Source: Dictyobacter aurantiacus (GTDB lineage: Bacteria > Chloroflexota > Ktedonobacteria > Ktedonobacterales > Ktedonobacteraceae). Taken from it: DNA of 64,000 nt. Of this stretch, positions 9,414 to 19,364 are shown piece by piece. The position numbers and the translations under genes are program-made. Each line of letters begins with the position of its first letter. Positions within the stretch are counted from its first letter, which is position 1. The notes under the pieces were generated by a model that saw nothing but the letters and a program-made list of their open reading frames with translations, did no database searches and was not told where the DNA came from. The DNA lies in NCBI RefSeq assembly GCF_003967515.1, contig NZ_BIFQ01000001.1, positions 3,100,001 to 3,164,000 of the forward strand, written 5' to 3'.

Positions 9414-10598
9414 CTATTTTTTAGAGTCGGCGTCCACAAAAATCTGTGCAGGTCGACGAATCAGTGAGCTGCGGGCGGCGGTATTGCCGGTTGAACCATT
9501 CAAGAGCGAACCACTATTCGCACTACCGAACTGCCGGGAAGGCTGAACGGGAGGCTGCCCATGCTGGGTATCCGGGCGCTGCTCTATTGTTTGTTGCATC
9601 ATATCCAGGCCCCGACGTAGCGTCATCATGTCGCGCATAAAACAGGCCACGGCAGAAGCTGCCGAACCTTTATCCTTTGAAGTTTCAAAGCGACGGGCTG
9701 TAGCTTCACCGGCCAGTTGAGCAGCTTCCGCCATGGGGTCGGACGTTTTTGCTGCGTAGGCATCCTGGAAGATGTCGTCCCAGTTGCCCCAGCGACCACG
9801 TAGTGGCTTCCAGCCCAGCTGGCTGTCACTAATAGTTCGCCATTTCTCTTCGGTGAATTGAATCCAGTCCTCTAATAAACGATTTAAGGCAGCTACTTGT
9901 TGACGCAACTGTTCTTCTTCCTGTGAAGGTCGTTGTGAAAAACTTTGCGGCAACCCATCGGTACTCTGTGGGCTCACGAACTCGTTATTGAAAGTGTTAT
10001 TTCCCGCCGGTTGATAAGCGGGCTGACCTGCGAAGCCATTAGGAGAGAAATCTTGTGCCCCTGGAAAGAAGCCCGAGCCATTGAACGGCTGCATCGCTTC
10101 GGATGATTGCCCGGGCATACCTAGCATTGGTAGTTCCGTACCAGCAGGTAACTCGCCAATCACATGGATGCCATTGGCGCCCAGCAACGGGCTCATAATG
10201 GTGCTGCCATCCTGTAGCATAATGCTATCAGTCAGGCCGGAGTTTCCTCCAATGACAATTTCCTCGTGGCCAACCGCATCCAGGATACGCCAGGCCAGGC
10301 GTGGGTGTTGTACAGACCACCAGATTCTACGGCCAATAAATACGGCGGCAAAGGTAAAGTTCACCACCAGCCAGACAATACCACGCACCGCTAACCAGTT
10401 GACGAGCGCAATCACAATAATGATATACCATGGGTTTTGCTGTCCCGCCTCCTCAATAAAAGTTAGTACGGCTGCAACGGTAAGGCTGGGATCGCGCAAC
10501 GGATTAATGAAATCCAGTATACGCAAAAACCAATTCTTACCCTTTGTCTCTTCCAAATTTGCGCTCCTCTCAATAGTGCCACGGGTCAGATAAAACAC
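9414..10598 (-). CDS. Hypothetical membrane protein with helical C-terminal domain
   Basis: A 394-residue protein I do not recognise. One or two hydrophobic segments lie at about residues 38-90 (WYIIIVIALVNWLAVRGIVW and a following aromatic stretch). A Gly/Asn/Pro/Phe-rich linker covers about 150-225, then a predicted coiled or helical region with EEEQLRQQVAALNRLLEDW and a conserved-looking WRTISDSQLGWKPLRGRWGNW. The tail (345-394) is low complexity. GTG at 10598 is taken as start; TTG at 10556 behind AGAGGAG is a good alternative. It precedes hisC by 8 nt. Confidence 0.65.
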   Translation of the reverse strand: MFYLTRGTIERSANLEETKGKNWFLRILDFINPLRDPSLTVAAVLTFIEEAGQQNPWYIIIVIALVNWLAVRGIVWLVVNFTFAAVFIGRRIWWSVQHPRLAWRILDAVGHEEIVIGGNSGLTDSIMLQDGSTIMSPLLGANGIHVIGELPAGTELPMLGMPGQSSEAMQPFNGSGFFPGAQDFSPNGFAGQPAYQPAGNNTFNNEFVSPQSTDGLPQSFSQRPSQEEEQLRQQVAALNRLLEDWIQFTEEKWRTISDSQLGWKPLRGRWGNWDDIFQDAYAAKTSDPMAEAAQLAGEATARRFETSKDKGSAASAVACFMRDMMTLRRGLDMMQQTIEQRPDTQHGQPPVQPSRQFGSANSGSLLNGSTGNTAARSSLIRRPAQIFVDADSKK

Positions 10599-11336
10599 AT
10601 AATTCTCTCTGCTTCTCGCAGGGCAATTCTAGCATGATGCCCTATGTGACCGCAAAAATTTACTTGCCACATAGTAGTTATGGGTTATCGTCTATATTGT
10701 ATCTGATAAAGAGATACCAGTTAATCAGTATATACAATGGGAATAGCGATAAATATGAATAACAGGAAGCAGGAGGTAAAGCAAACCAGCATCCTGACCG
10801 CTCTTCTATAACCAGAACGAGTACTTTGGTAGGTCTTAGCGCATATGGGACTATTGTCTCATCATGTATAAGGAAGGCTAACCATGACGAACAATTTTTT
10901 TGGTGTAATTGGGTGTAATACGTCTTATTTATAAACGAGGAGGTAAACATATAAATGAGGAAATAGGTGCCAAAAAATGAGTCGATACACGAGCTATTAT
11001 CGTGTCAAGTGTGGGAAGCTATTACTGTTGAAAAGTAAGAACGCTACAAGCAGGTAAAACCGCAGTAGAGATTTCAGGTGTTATCTCTCCAAATATATCT
11101 ATGTAAAAGGTCCTCGGAAGCAGAGTCTATGCATTCTGCTTTATTGTATGGTAACATTACTCTTGGGGACTTGCATAGCTCCGTCATGCATGAATAGGTT
11201 TGTTAGTAGGTCAGGCCGTGTCAATGTTTCAGGCTTCAAAAAGAATCAAGACACTTTTGAGAAGGGCGCAATACAGATTGAAGCACGGTAGTACTGAAGG
11301 CAAAAATAGTAAACACCTGTTAGAAAGGATACACCC
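10599..11336. other. 738-bp intergenic region, no gene recognised
   Basis: AT-rich spacer between two divergently read genes. Short readings on both strands (for example 10678-10950 minus) have poor composition and no convincing ribosome site. An AGGAGG motif near 10938 leads only to an ATG that stops after three codons. I see no tRNA, palindrome of the P type or riboswitch. Confidence 0.5.
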
Positions 11337-12935
11337 ATGCCCACGCGGAAGACGACAAAGGTCCCTCCTCCGCAGTTATCGCACGCTCAACGTCTGATCA
11401 TTGCTTCGAACCGAGGTCCAGTAGAATTTCAGCTCAAGCAGGATAAGACGCTCAAAGCGAGGCGCGGTGCTGGCGGTATGGTGACGGCACTCATTGATGC
11501 TGGAAACCGTATGGAGGTCTCGTGGGTTGCAATGACCATGACTGATGGGGACCGCCTGGCTGTGAAGAAAGCCCAGGAAGAGAATAATGGCATTCTACAT
11601 TCGCCTATCCCTGGTCAAAAAATGCAACTGCGCTATGTTTCCGTATCCAAGGATGCATACCGTAAACATTATGAAAAAATCAGTAATGAGTTGCTCTGGT
11701 TCCTACAACACTACATGTATGATCCCACACAGGATTCCGTTTCGGCGGCCCAGCTGCAGGATGCCTGGGAGAACGGCTATACTGTGGCCAATCAGGCCAT
11801 AGCTGACGCGGTCTGCACCGAGATCGAGAGTGAAAATACCGTACCTGTAGTGATGTTGCAGGACTACCATCTCTACCTGGCGCCATTAATGATTCGTCAG
11901 CGACACCCAACTATTATCATGCAGCAATTCATCCATATCCCCTGGCCTGATGTACGTTGCTGGCATTTCTTACCCAGCAATATCGCCCAGGCAATTTACA
12001 GTGGACTGGTTGGTAATGATATTATCGGTTTTCAGACTGAGCGTGATGCACGCAACTTTCTGGAAGGGGCTCGTACGCTTTTAGATGGAGCGGTCGTCGA
12101 TTTTGAGGAAGGAGCCATCTGGTGGCAGGGGCATCGCACTCAAACGAGGGCTTATCCTATCTCAATCTCTGTTTCGGAAGAGCGCCGTGTCGTGAATAGT
12201 GCCGCTGGACGTCGAGCCGCCGAGCAAATGAAAAAATTGCTTTGTGACTATACCATTATGCGCGTCGATCGCGTCGAGCCAACTAAAAACATCATTCGTG
12301 GTTTTCAGGCCTATGAGGATGTACTTGCAAAACATCCAGAACTGCATGGAAAAGTGACTTTTCTTGCATTTCTGGTGCCCTCACGTCAGAGTCTCCCCAT
12401 GTATCGCCGTTTCGATGGAGATGTCCGCGCGTTGATTGAGGAGATCAACAACAAGTATGGCACTGACGATTGGACACCCATTCAGGCATTCTTTGGTAAT
12501 GATCGCGTACGAGCGCTGGCCGCTATGCAGTATTATGACGTACTGCTGGTTAATCCAATCATTGATGGTATGAACCTGGTAGCCAAAGAAGGGCCAGCCG
12601 TTAACCAGACCGATGGCGTACTGGTTTTATCGCGTACAGCAGGAGCGTTTCAGCAACTGGCAAAAGGTTCTATTCCTACCTCACCAACTGATGTCTTCGA
12701 AACTTCTCAAGCGTTATATCATGCATTGACGTTGTCCCCCGAAGAGAGGCATTTGAAGGCGACTCTGGCCCGCCAGGCGGTTGAACGCAGCGACCTGACC
12801 ATCTGGATGGCCCGCCAGATCTCTGATATCAACGAGTTGTTGGAGCGTGTCTTCGCCAGTATTACGCCAGCACCTGTTGTATCATCTAATGTCAATCCTC
12901 TTTCAGGTACACCCATTGTTGCTAATATGGCATAG
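11337..12935 (+). CDS. otsA: Trehalose-6-phosphate synthase (GT20)
   Basis: A 532-residue glycosyltransferase family 20 enzyme that joins UDP- (or GDP-) glucose to glucose-6-phosphate. Motifs: SNRGPVEF and GAGGMVTAL near the N-terminus, the acceptor/donor segment VVMLQDYHLYLAP (about 180-192), FIHIPWP, RVDRVEPTKNIIRGFQAYE (about 305-323), and DGMNLVAKEG (about 408-417). Length is slightly above OtsA because of a Ser/Pro-rich tail. A glucosylglycerol-phosphate synthase is the main alternative, but the convergent neighbour is a trehalose-phosphatase. The start follows AGAAAGGATACACCC. Confidence 0.88.
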   Translation: MPTRKTTKVPPPQLSHAQRLIIASNRGPVEFQLKQDKTLKARRGAGGMVTALIDAGNRMEVSWVAMTMTDGDRLAVKKAQEENNGILHSPIPGQKMQLRYVSVSKDAYRKHYEKISNELLWFLQHYMYDPTQDSVSAAQLQDAWENGYTVANQAIADAVCTEIESENTVPVVMLQDYHLYLAPLMIRQRHPTIIMQQFIHIPWPDVRCWHFLPSNIAQAIYSGLVGNDIIGFQTERDARNFLEGARTLLDGAVVDFEEGAIWWQGHRTQTRAYPISISVSEERRVVNSAAGRRAAEQMKKLLCDYTIMRVDRVEPTKNIIRGFQAYEDVLAKHPELHGKVTFLAFLVPSRQSLPMYRRFDGDVRALIEEINNKYGTDDWTPIQAFFGNDRVRALAAMQYYDVLLVNPIIDGMNLVAKEGPAVNQTDGVLVLSRTAGAFQQLAKGSIPTSPTDVFETSQALYHALTLSPEERHLKATLARQAVERSDLTIWMARQISDINELLERVFASITPAPVVSSNVNPLSGTPIVANMA

Positions 12936-13053
12936 TGTGTCCCGTGGTATAGCAGTGCTTGCTAGATAACCAACCTGGCCGATGTAATAGCGATGCAACT
13001 GTAGAGGTACCATGTCGGTACCCCTACGATTGCTTGCTTTATCGCGGCCTTTT

Positions 13054-13923
13054 TTACTCTTTCTCTTCACCGATCGCGATTGTCATCTGTTGCAGCGTGT
13101 CTACCATGGCCTCAACCCCGTGGACCACGCTATCCGCGTGTTCGAGTAGCGCTGGAGGCGTATCCGCATGTTGGACCGCTATTCCGTGGGCCGCGTAGCC
13201 ATCCTGGCGCAGGCGCTCAATTTCTAGCAGACCGTAGAGGTCCGTGCGATCGTCACCGGCGAAGATGACTCCCTTTAATCTGAAGTGTTCGACGAAGCGC
13301 CGAAGCGCCTTCCCTTTATTGATTGTGAGTGGCGCGAGTATTTCGACCGCGCGTTTACCCTCGTCGAGATGCATATGCAGTCTGGCGGCGGGCTCTTTCA
13401 AGGTGGCGAGGATCTTTGTGCGCGCCTGCTCCGGATCGGATGCGAGGCGATAGTGCAACGTGCCGCCGACGCTTTTGCGCTGCACGATCAGTCCCGGTAT
13501 CTGCGGCACCAGTTCTTTTTCCGCCAGGTCCAATAGCTCCTGGCCGGGCTGTGCGTAGGGTACCGCCTCGGGGATCAATTCTATCTCATGGGTAGAGGGT
13601 AGGCCCTGGCACCATTCCAATCCATGCGTTCCTACATAGGTCAGACCCTCTACATTGACGATACGCGCGCCATCGGCAACGGCTCGACCGGTAATGATGC
13701 CGACATGCGCGAACCGGCTGGCCTGGCGCAGATATTCGGCGGCCCCCGGATAGAGCCTCGCCGCGTCAGGGGTAGGAGCGATCGGGCTTAAGGTACCATC
13801 TATATCAAATACTAATCCAAGGGGACGTTGAGCGAGTACTGAGGTGATACTTTCTGACACTAGCACATCTTCTCCATCTTCTAGTATGTCTACGTGTTCT
13901 ATAAACTGAACATTCGTGTTCAC
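13054..13923 (-). CDS. otsB: Trehalose-6-phosphate phosphatase
   Basis: A 289-residue HAD-superfamily phosphatase. Motif I is LVFDIDGTLSPI (Asp40 and Asp42), motif II is in VGIITGRAV, the cap contains KSVGGTLHYRLA, and motif IV is FAGDDRTDLYG, matching the OtsB family. It removes phosphate from trehalose-6-phosphate made by the convergent otsA. The listed start is GTG 13923 and gives a roughly 35-residue lead before the HAD core; a second GTG 19 codons in, preceded by GGAG, could be the true start. Confidence 0.9.
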   Translation of the reverse strand: MNTNVQFIEHVDILEDGEDVLVSESITSVLAQRPLGLVFDIDGTLSPIAPTPDAARLYPGAAEYLRQASRFAHVGIITGRAVADGARIVNVEGLTYVGTHGLEWCQGLPSTHEIELIPEAVPYAQPGQELLDLAEKELVPQIPGLIVQRKSVGGTLHYRLASDPEQARTKILATLKEPAARLHMHLDEGKRAVEILAPLTINKGKALRRFVEHFRLKGVIFAGDDRTDLYGLLEIERLRQDGYAAHGIAVQHADTPPALLEHADSVVHGVEAMVDTLQQMTIAIGEEKE

Positions 13924-13960
13924 TATGTCTGATGCGACCGCAGTTTGTCAATGGAGACTG

Positions 13961-14006
13961 GGCGTATGCGCTCCCGCACGGGCGGCCGCATGCGCAGCCC
14001 CCTGGA
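13961..14006 (-). repeat. GC-rich tail of palindromic element
   Basis: On the minus strand this runs from P5 and contains GGCTGCGCATGCGGCCGCCC and CGTGCGGGAGCGC, the same tail seen beside P1, P9, P12 and P15. Confidence 0.6.
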
Positions 14007-14072
14007 TTTTATTTATGCGTACACCCGGGAGGAGCGCGTATGCGCCCCTCCCGGGTGTACGCATAAATAAAA
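14007..14072. repeat. Long palindrome P5
   Basis: Arms 14007-14037 and 14042-14072 pair over 31 bp with one mismatch and a GTAT loop. It lies between the leftward debranching-enzyme gene and otsB, with its tail pointing to otsB. Confidence 0.9.
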
Positions 14073-14152
14073 CGACTTTTGCCCGTTTGTCTTTAGCAGT
14101 GGTAGTGCACCAGGGGGTATGTGCGCCCCAGGTGCATTGATAACAAGCTCCC

Positions 14153-16333
14153 TTAATAAAGTACTCGTACGTCGACGGCGTTGTCGCGGCCGATGGAGAC
14201 ATCGGTCTGGCTTCCTCGGCGGTTGAAGCGCAGGTGTAGACGCTGTGAGCCGACGGTGAGGCCGTTGATCTCCAGGCTGCCAAGCCAGTCCGGCAGGGTT
14301 GGCTGGTGCAGAGTCAGGCGGCCCTCAGCGGCATTGGGATGCAGTCCCAGCAGGGAGAAGAGCAGTGTCACGGGGGCGCCGGCTGCCCAGGCCTGCGGTG
14401 AACACGAAACCGGGTAGCGCGTAGGACCGTAGCCCTCGCGGCGCTCAAAGCCACAGTAGAGCTCGGGCAGGCGCGCATCGGGAAAATGCTGGCTGGCCTC
14501 AAACAGGCTCTTGAGCAGCTGACCGGCTTCCTGCTTGCCACCATAAAGCGCGAAGCCGCTGCCCACCAGGGCCGTATCGTGGGGCCAGACCGAGCCATTG
14601 TGATAGCTCAAGGGATTGTAACGGGCCGCCTTTGTGGACAGGGTACGCATGCCCCAGCCACTGAACATATCCTTACGCATCAGGCGCTCAATGATCTGGC
14701 GCGCTTTATCGTCTGGCAGGATGCCGGTCCAGAGGCACTGCCCGGCATTGGAAGCCACGACATCGCACGGCTCTTTATTCTCAGCCAGTGCCATGTAGAC
14801 GCTCTGCTCAGCCTCCCACCAGAACTGCTCCAGAAAGTTTTTCTGCAGGGTCTCGGCCAGAAGATCCCAGGTGCGGGCCTCCTCGGCTCTTCTGAGACGG
14901 CGCGCCAGGTAGCTACCCGCGCGATAGGCTGCGTAGGCATAGCCCTGCACCTCGCACAGCGCCAGCGGCGAACGAGCGATCCTGCTATCGCTATGGGTCA
15001 TGCTATCCCAGGCATCTTTCCAGCCTTGATTCGCCAGGCCCGTACTGGCCTTACGGCTGTATTCAAGGAATGAATCCCCATCCTGGTCCCCATAATTGAT
15101 CATCCAATCAATGGCGGCCTGAATATGAGACCAATGCTGCTCCAGGAAGGAGATATCATCGGTCCAGCGCATATATGCCTCGAACAGGATTACAAACAGC
15201 GGGGTGGCATCAATTGTTCCATAATAAGGAATATAGGGAATTTCACGGCAGGCGGCCATCTCACCTTTTCGGAACTCATGAAAGATTTTGCCGGGCTCCT
15301 CATCGGTGAACGCATCTATCTTTGTGCCCTGGTAGGCTGCCAGGAACGCCAGGGTGCCACGGGCCACCTGTGGATATAAGGGTAGGAATTCCAGCGCCGT
15401 AATCAATCCGTCGCGCCCAAAGGGACAGTTGAACCAGGGGATGCCGGCATATGGATAATAACCGTGGGGTGTCATCGTGCTCAGCATCATCAGATCCTGA
15501 ATGCCGCGCTCCAGCAAACGATTGAAGAAGGGATGGTCGGTTTCGAGCGTCGGCCGTTGCGTTTCCCGCCAGAGCGTGATGGCCTGGGCGGTCTCTATTG
15601 TTTCCTGGCTTGACTCGCTCATATGGAGCAGCAGGCTAATCTCTACAGGCTCGCCGCGCGTAAGCTGCAACTTCCAGTCCATCTGCTCGCCTTGATTGGA
15701 GGACGGTTCGGGAGAGGCCTGAATCGCCGTTGAACGCGTTACCTGGTCGAGTCCTTGATAACTGAGCTGCACGCCGTTCTGACCAATCTTGATCGGCTGC
15801 TGCACACCACGCTTCTCGCGCACCGTGCCACGCACTTCAAACATATCGCAATAATCAGCGCCCACCATAAGGCTTAGAGTCAGAGATAGATCAGTAGTAT
15901 AAAAATTAGTGATTGTAAACGTTTGTTTGAGATAGTCTTGTTCTAGTTCGATAAAACGATCAACATGGACCACACCCTGTTCCAGGAGCGTCTCCTCTGT
16001 CAATTGTAATGGCATATTCGTCAGGTCGATATGGCATGCATCGCTCATTGTTGAGGTCTGATGTGAGAGAGCAACCAGTTTCTTCCCTTCCAGAAAAAGA
16101 TTGCACGAACGCAGGAAGCGCGTCCCATGCCGGAATAGTCCCATTTCCTGGCGCGTGGAGAGAAGATCGCCACACACATCTAAGAGAAGGAAACTATCGC
16201 CGCACTTAAGCGTAATCGATGTAGCGTTAACCTGCTGTTGTTCTTCTTCCTCAATGAGCTTGATTGCCGCTGGTTGTACCTGCTGACCCTCAACTATTGG
16301 TAGCAGGGCCGCATGCATTTCATCATCTATCAT
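14153..16333 (-). CDS. Glycogen debranching enzyme-type amylo-alpha-1,6-glucosidase
   Basis: A 726-residue cytosolic glycosidase. Residues about 25-220 match the N-terminal GDE domain (LLDVCGDLLSTRQEMGLFRHGTRFL is its start region; FYTTDLSLTLSL). From about 275 onward lies the six-hairpin (alpha/alpha)6 domain: WFNCPFGRDGLITALE, KIFHEFRKGE, PYYGTIDATPLFV, and the closing SYHNGSVWPHDTALVG. These are characteristic of bacterial GDE/GH13-linked or GH63-like debranching enzymes acting on alpha-1,6 branches. The ATG at 16333 (MIDDEMH) follows TAGGAAATC; the reading upstream is not credible. Together with otsA and otsB it points to glycogen/trehalose turnover. It may run into otsB on one transcript through P5. 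Confidence 0.85.
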   Translation of the reverse strand: MIDDEMHAALLPIVEGQQVQPAAIKLIEEEEQQQVNATSITLKCGDSFLLLDVCGDLLSTRQEMGLFRHGTRFLRSCNLFLEGKKLVALSHQTSTMSDACHIDLTNMPLQLTEETLLEQGVVHVDRFIELEQDYLKQTFTITNFYTTDLSLTLSLMVGADYCDMFEVRGTVREKRGVQQPIKIGQNGVQLSYQGLDQVTRSTAIQASPEPSSNQGEQMDWKLQLTRGEPVEISLLLHMSESSQETIETAQAITLWRETQRPTLETDHPFFNRLLERGIQDLMMLSTMTPHGYYPYAGIPWFNCPFGRDGLITALEFLPLYPQVARGTLAFLAAYQGTKIDAFTDEEPGKIFHEFRKGEMAACREIPYIPYYGTIDATPLFVILFEAYMRWTDDISFLEQHWSHIQAAIDWMINYGDQDGDSFLEYSRKASTGLANQGWKDAWDSMTHSDSRIARSPLALCEVQGYAYAAYRAGSYLARRLRRAEEARTWDLLAETLQKNFLEQFWWEAEQSVYMALAENKEPCDVVASNAGQCLWTGILPDDKARQIIERLMRKDMFSGWGMRTLSTKAARYNPLSYHNGSVWPHDTALVGSGFALYGGKQEAGQLLKSLFEASQHFPDARLPELYCGFERREGYGPTRYPVSCSPQAWAAGAPVTLLFSLLGLHPNAAEGRLTLHQPTLPDWLGSLEINGLTVGSQRLHLRFNRRGSQTDVSIGRDNAVDVRVLY

Positions 16334-16748
16334 GACAGATTTCCTACCTGGTATAAAGAAATGCCTACGTTTTACCGTAGGGTGAATGCACAAATGGGTA
16401 ACAGTGGCGCGATGGCTTGCTACACTGAGAGGTCTACCACAAAGGGGTGCACCAAAAAGAATGCAGTGTGTCCAGAAAAAGTATAGGATGCACATTACAT
16501 CCGGGGCATCTCTGCCTCCCTGGCACGGCTCCTGACGAAGCCGCTGTGGGTGTACTTCTACCTCTATGTCTAAGTACCCTTTGATACTTATCGTACCTCA
16601 TGCTACCTATAACTATACATCAGAAGAGGAATATTTAGGCCAGAGTATTAGGACATTTAGTGTTTGGCTATAGTACCATAGTGTAGTCGGGCTATGAATT
16701 ATAAAGATACTTAGTGGCACAGATTCGGGTATGCTGTAGAAAAATGAT

Positions 16749-16804
16749 TGTATATATAAAGCGAGGGGGCGATTTGCAAATCGCCCCCTCGCTTTATATA
16801 TACA
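16749..16804. repeat. Long perfect palindrome P6
   Basis: A 56-bp exact palindrome, 28-bp arms with no loop (centre GATTTGCAAATC). It starts 10 nt after the leftward aldo/keto reductase stop. Confidence 0.92.
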
Positions 16805-16814
16805 TATGATCTGT

Positions 16815-17804
16815 TTACCAGCGGGAGTGGACCTGGGCACGGATGCGTCGGTCGTAGAGGTCCTGGATGCGGCGCATGGTATCGTCGCTTAATGGTGCCA
16901 GGTTCGCGGCCTGGGTGTTGCCACTGGCCTGTTCAGGATTTTTGGCGCCCGGAATCACGGTTGAGACTTCCGGGAACATTAAGATCCAGCGCAGGGCGAA
17001 CTGAGCCATCGTAGTACCTTCGGGGACCAGGTCGCGCAGTTCTTCGACCGCCTGCAGGCCGGTCTCATAATCAACGCCGGAGAATGTTTCACCCTGGTCG
17101 AACGATTCCCCATGGCGATTAAAGTTGCGGTGATCTTTGGCGTCAAACTGCGTATCGGATTTGAATTTACCGGTGAGCAGACCGCTGGCCAGCGGGACGC
17201 GCACAATGATACCAACGTTGCGCTCGCGCGCGGCGGCAAAGAATGCTTCGGCCGGTTTGAGGCGGAACATGTTGAAGATGATCTGGACCGTCTTTACATT
17301 GGGATACTGGATAGCTTTGAGCGCTTCTTCAACCTTCTCGACGCTGACCCCATAGTTTTTAAGTTTGCCTTCGTGAACCAGGGTATCCAGATGGCCGAAG
17401 ACCTCTGGCATATCATAGACCTCGGAGGGCGGGCAATGGAGCTGCAGTAGATCCAGGGCCTCAACATCCAGGTTGCGCAGGCTGCGCTCTACAAAGCCTC
17501 TTAGATTCTCAAGATTGTTGTAGCCTGAAGCCACATGTGGCTTCAGGCGGCGGCCAGCTTTGGTAGCGATAAACAGGGGCTCGCTGCGTTCTTTGCGTAC
17601 CCGGGCCACTAGCTGCTCCGAATGCCCATTGCCATAAACATCGGCGGTATCGATAAAGTTGACCCCTTCGTCGATCGCTTTATGCAAGGCCGCCAGCGCG
17701 ACCGAATCATCCGTCTGCCCCCAGGCATCGCCACCGATACCCCAGGAACCGAAGCCAATCTCAGAGGCATTCCATCCGGTGCGTCCAAGCGTGCGATAGT
17801 GCAT
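16815..17804 (-). CDS. Aldo/keto reductase
   Basis: A 329-residue NADPH-dependent (beta/alpha)8 oxidoreductase. The catalytic tetrad is visible: Asp and Tyr in FIDTADVYGNGHSE (about residues 50-63), Lys in FIATKAG, and His in LLQLHCPP. C-terminal cofactor-binding pattern VIPGAKNPEQ is present. It is closest in style to the AKR families acting on general aldehydes; substrate cannot be told. ATG 17804 follows AAAGGATGACACA. Appears monocistronic. Confidence 0.92.
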   Translation of the reverse strand: MHYRTLGRTGWNASEIGFGSWGIGGDAWGQTDDSVALAALHKAIDEGVNFIDTADVYGNGHSEQLVARVRKERSEPLFIATKAGRRLKPHVASGYNNLENLRGFVERSLRNLDVEALDLLQLHCPPSEVYDMPEVFGHLDTLVHEGKLKNYGVSVEKVEEALKAIQYPNVKTVQIIFNMFRLKPAEAFFAAARERNVGIIVRVPLASGLLTGKFKSDTQFDAKDHRNFNRHGESFDQGETFSGVDYETGLQAVEELRDLVPEGTTMAQFALRWILMFPEVSTVIPGAKNPEQASGNTQAANLAPLSDDTMRRIQDLYDRRIRAQVHSRW

Positions 17805-18186
17805 TGTGTCATCCTTTCTGGAACTTATCTAGCTCTCACTGTGTCCCTATAGCTTATCGCAGAGTAAAGGACAATGCCAAATCAACACGAGAGATTTTAA
17901 TGTGTTTTTTATACCTCCGCAAATATTTCTATGTCCACAAAAGATGTGCTAATATTTTTATGGCTATTATACATGCAAAAATAGAGTAGTTATATAGTCC
18001 TGTATTTTGGTGGATTGTTTGACTCAATATCATGTTATTGATTAAAGTTTGTTGATGTAAGTACTAAATATTTTATGCGTCGTATGTGGTGCTTGCTTAC
18101 ATTCAGATTACTATGAAGCATAGATTGAGAAACATCTGAATGCGAATAAGTGTAGTGTTAGCTGTGTAAGATTGAAGGTAATTCGT
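17805..18186. other. 382-bp intergenic region
   Basis: AT-rich divergent spacer between the reductase and the CHAP gene, presumably holding both promoters. I find no convincing -35/-10 pair, repeat or RNA. Confidence 0.45.
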
Positions 18187-19236
18187 ATGTCGTTTAGAGA
18201 TCGTGATGATAAAGTTGTTACTGGGGTTCACAAAAGCGCTGCTTCGGCAGAGCAAGTAGGTGGGAATACAGGCGAGTTCGTTGAGCAATTGTCGTTCCCT
18301 GAGCAGCAGCCATCTCCTAATACCGATGCATTGATGGCTGTTCCAACTGCGAAGAAGTCTATGTCTGTTGCTACTACCTCGGACGCTTCGATGATGCCAG
18401 GCTCGACACAGAGCAAGCTTACGACGACATCGGTACGTATGCCCATTGTTATTCCTGGAAATGGCAAGCCGAAGGCAGTTGCTACGCGCCCTGCGCTGAA
18501 GAGAAGAATGGTTGTCCATGCGGGTGTGGCGCTGGTGTTGCTATTTATTGTTGGGGGAGCATTGATGGCCGCGATTCCATCGGGAAAGAGCGAGGCATTC
18601 AACTTCGGTATGCCGTTCCAGCCATCGACAAGCAATGTGGTTGGGAGGCAGAATAATACAGCGCTGATTGCCGCGCAGGCCGCGACCGCGACCGCGGTGA
18701 CGCAAGACGGTTTTGATCCGGGCAATGTGACCTATGCCGGTGTAAAGCAGAATCCGGTCCCGGTCGCTCCGGCGCCAGTTCCGACGCTGGCGCCGACACA
18801 GGCTCCGGTGACAGCTCCGGCTCCGGCTCCCACTCCCGCCCCAGTAACCACCCTTGGCGGCAATGCTGATAGCTCAGGCCGCTTCTTTGTCGGTCAGTGT
18901 ACCTACTGGGCGAATATCCATTATCATGGATTGACTGGCTGGTGGGTTGAGTGGTTGGGCAATGCGAATGAATGGGCGGGCAATGCGGCCGCTTATGGCT
19001 GGATTACGTCGTCAGAACCCAATCCAAATGGCCCTTCAATTATTGTGCTGCAGGCGTATACGCAGGGTGCGGGCGCGTATGGACACGTTGGCGTGGTGGA
19101 ATCTGGTGTGAGTGCGGCGAGCGCGAACGCGAATGGTGTGACTGTCAGCAACATGAACTGGAATGGCGGTTGGGATCAGGTAAGCTACGCGACATTCCAT
19201 CCTGGACCTGGTGTTACTTTTATCTGGCATCCATAG
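18187..19236 (+). CDS. Membrane-anchored CHAP-domain peptidoglycan amidase/endopeptidase
   Basis: A 349-residue protein with a cytoplasmic N-terminal arm (about 105 residues), one membrane segment (VALVLLFIVGGALMAA, about 112-128), a Pro/Ala-rich wall-spanning linker (about 190-225) and a C-terminal CHAP domain. The domain has the catalytic Cys in VGQCTYWANIHY (about residue 238) and His in GHVGVVE (about 300), with Asn/Trp-rich ending NMNWNGG. CHAP enzymes cleave cell-wall peptides. ATG 18187 is preceded by GAAGG. A strong terminator follows. Confidence 0.85.
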   Translation: MSFRDRDDKVVTGVHKSAASAEQVGGNTGEFVEQLSFPEQQPSPNTDALMAVPTAKKSMSVATTSDASMMPGSTQSKLTTTSVRMPIVIPGNGKPKAVATRPALKRRMVVHAGVALVLLFIVGGALMAAIPSGKSEAFNFGMPFQPSTSNVVGRQNNTALIAAQAATATAVTQDGFDPGNVTYAGVKQNPVPVAPAPVPTLAPTQAPVTAPAPAPTPAPVTTLGGNADSSGRFFVGQCTYWANIHYHGLTGWWVEWLGNANEWAGNAAAYGWITSSEPNPNGPSIIVLQAYTQGAGAYGHVGVVESGVSAASANANGVTVSNMNWNGGWDQVSYATFHPGPGVTFIWHP

Positions 19237-19285
19237 ACGAGCACCGATTTTAAGTTGTAGATATTTGCTTCTGCTAAATAAGGAG

Positions 19286-19327
19286 GCGGCGGGAACGAGC
19301 CAGAGCGGTTCCCGCCGCATCTCTTTT
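19286..19327 (+). terminator. Intrinsic terminator
   Basis: Stem 19286-19296 with 19308-19318 (GCGGCGGGAAC), 11-nt loop, then ATCTCTTTT. It lies 50 nt after the CHAP gene stop. Confidence 0.8.
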
Positions 19328-19364
19328 GTGTTTTGGGAAGGCGTATGCCACCCTTGTTTTTAGA

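Noticed and set aside
10678..10950. 90-residue minus-strand frame
   Set aside because: Low-quality composition, no ribosome site, no recognisable motif.
13924..14152. Possible small genes in the otsB-debranching spacer
   Set aside because: Frames on both strands run through palindrome P5 and its tail, so their open length comes from the repeat.
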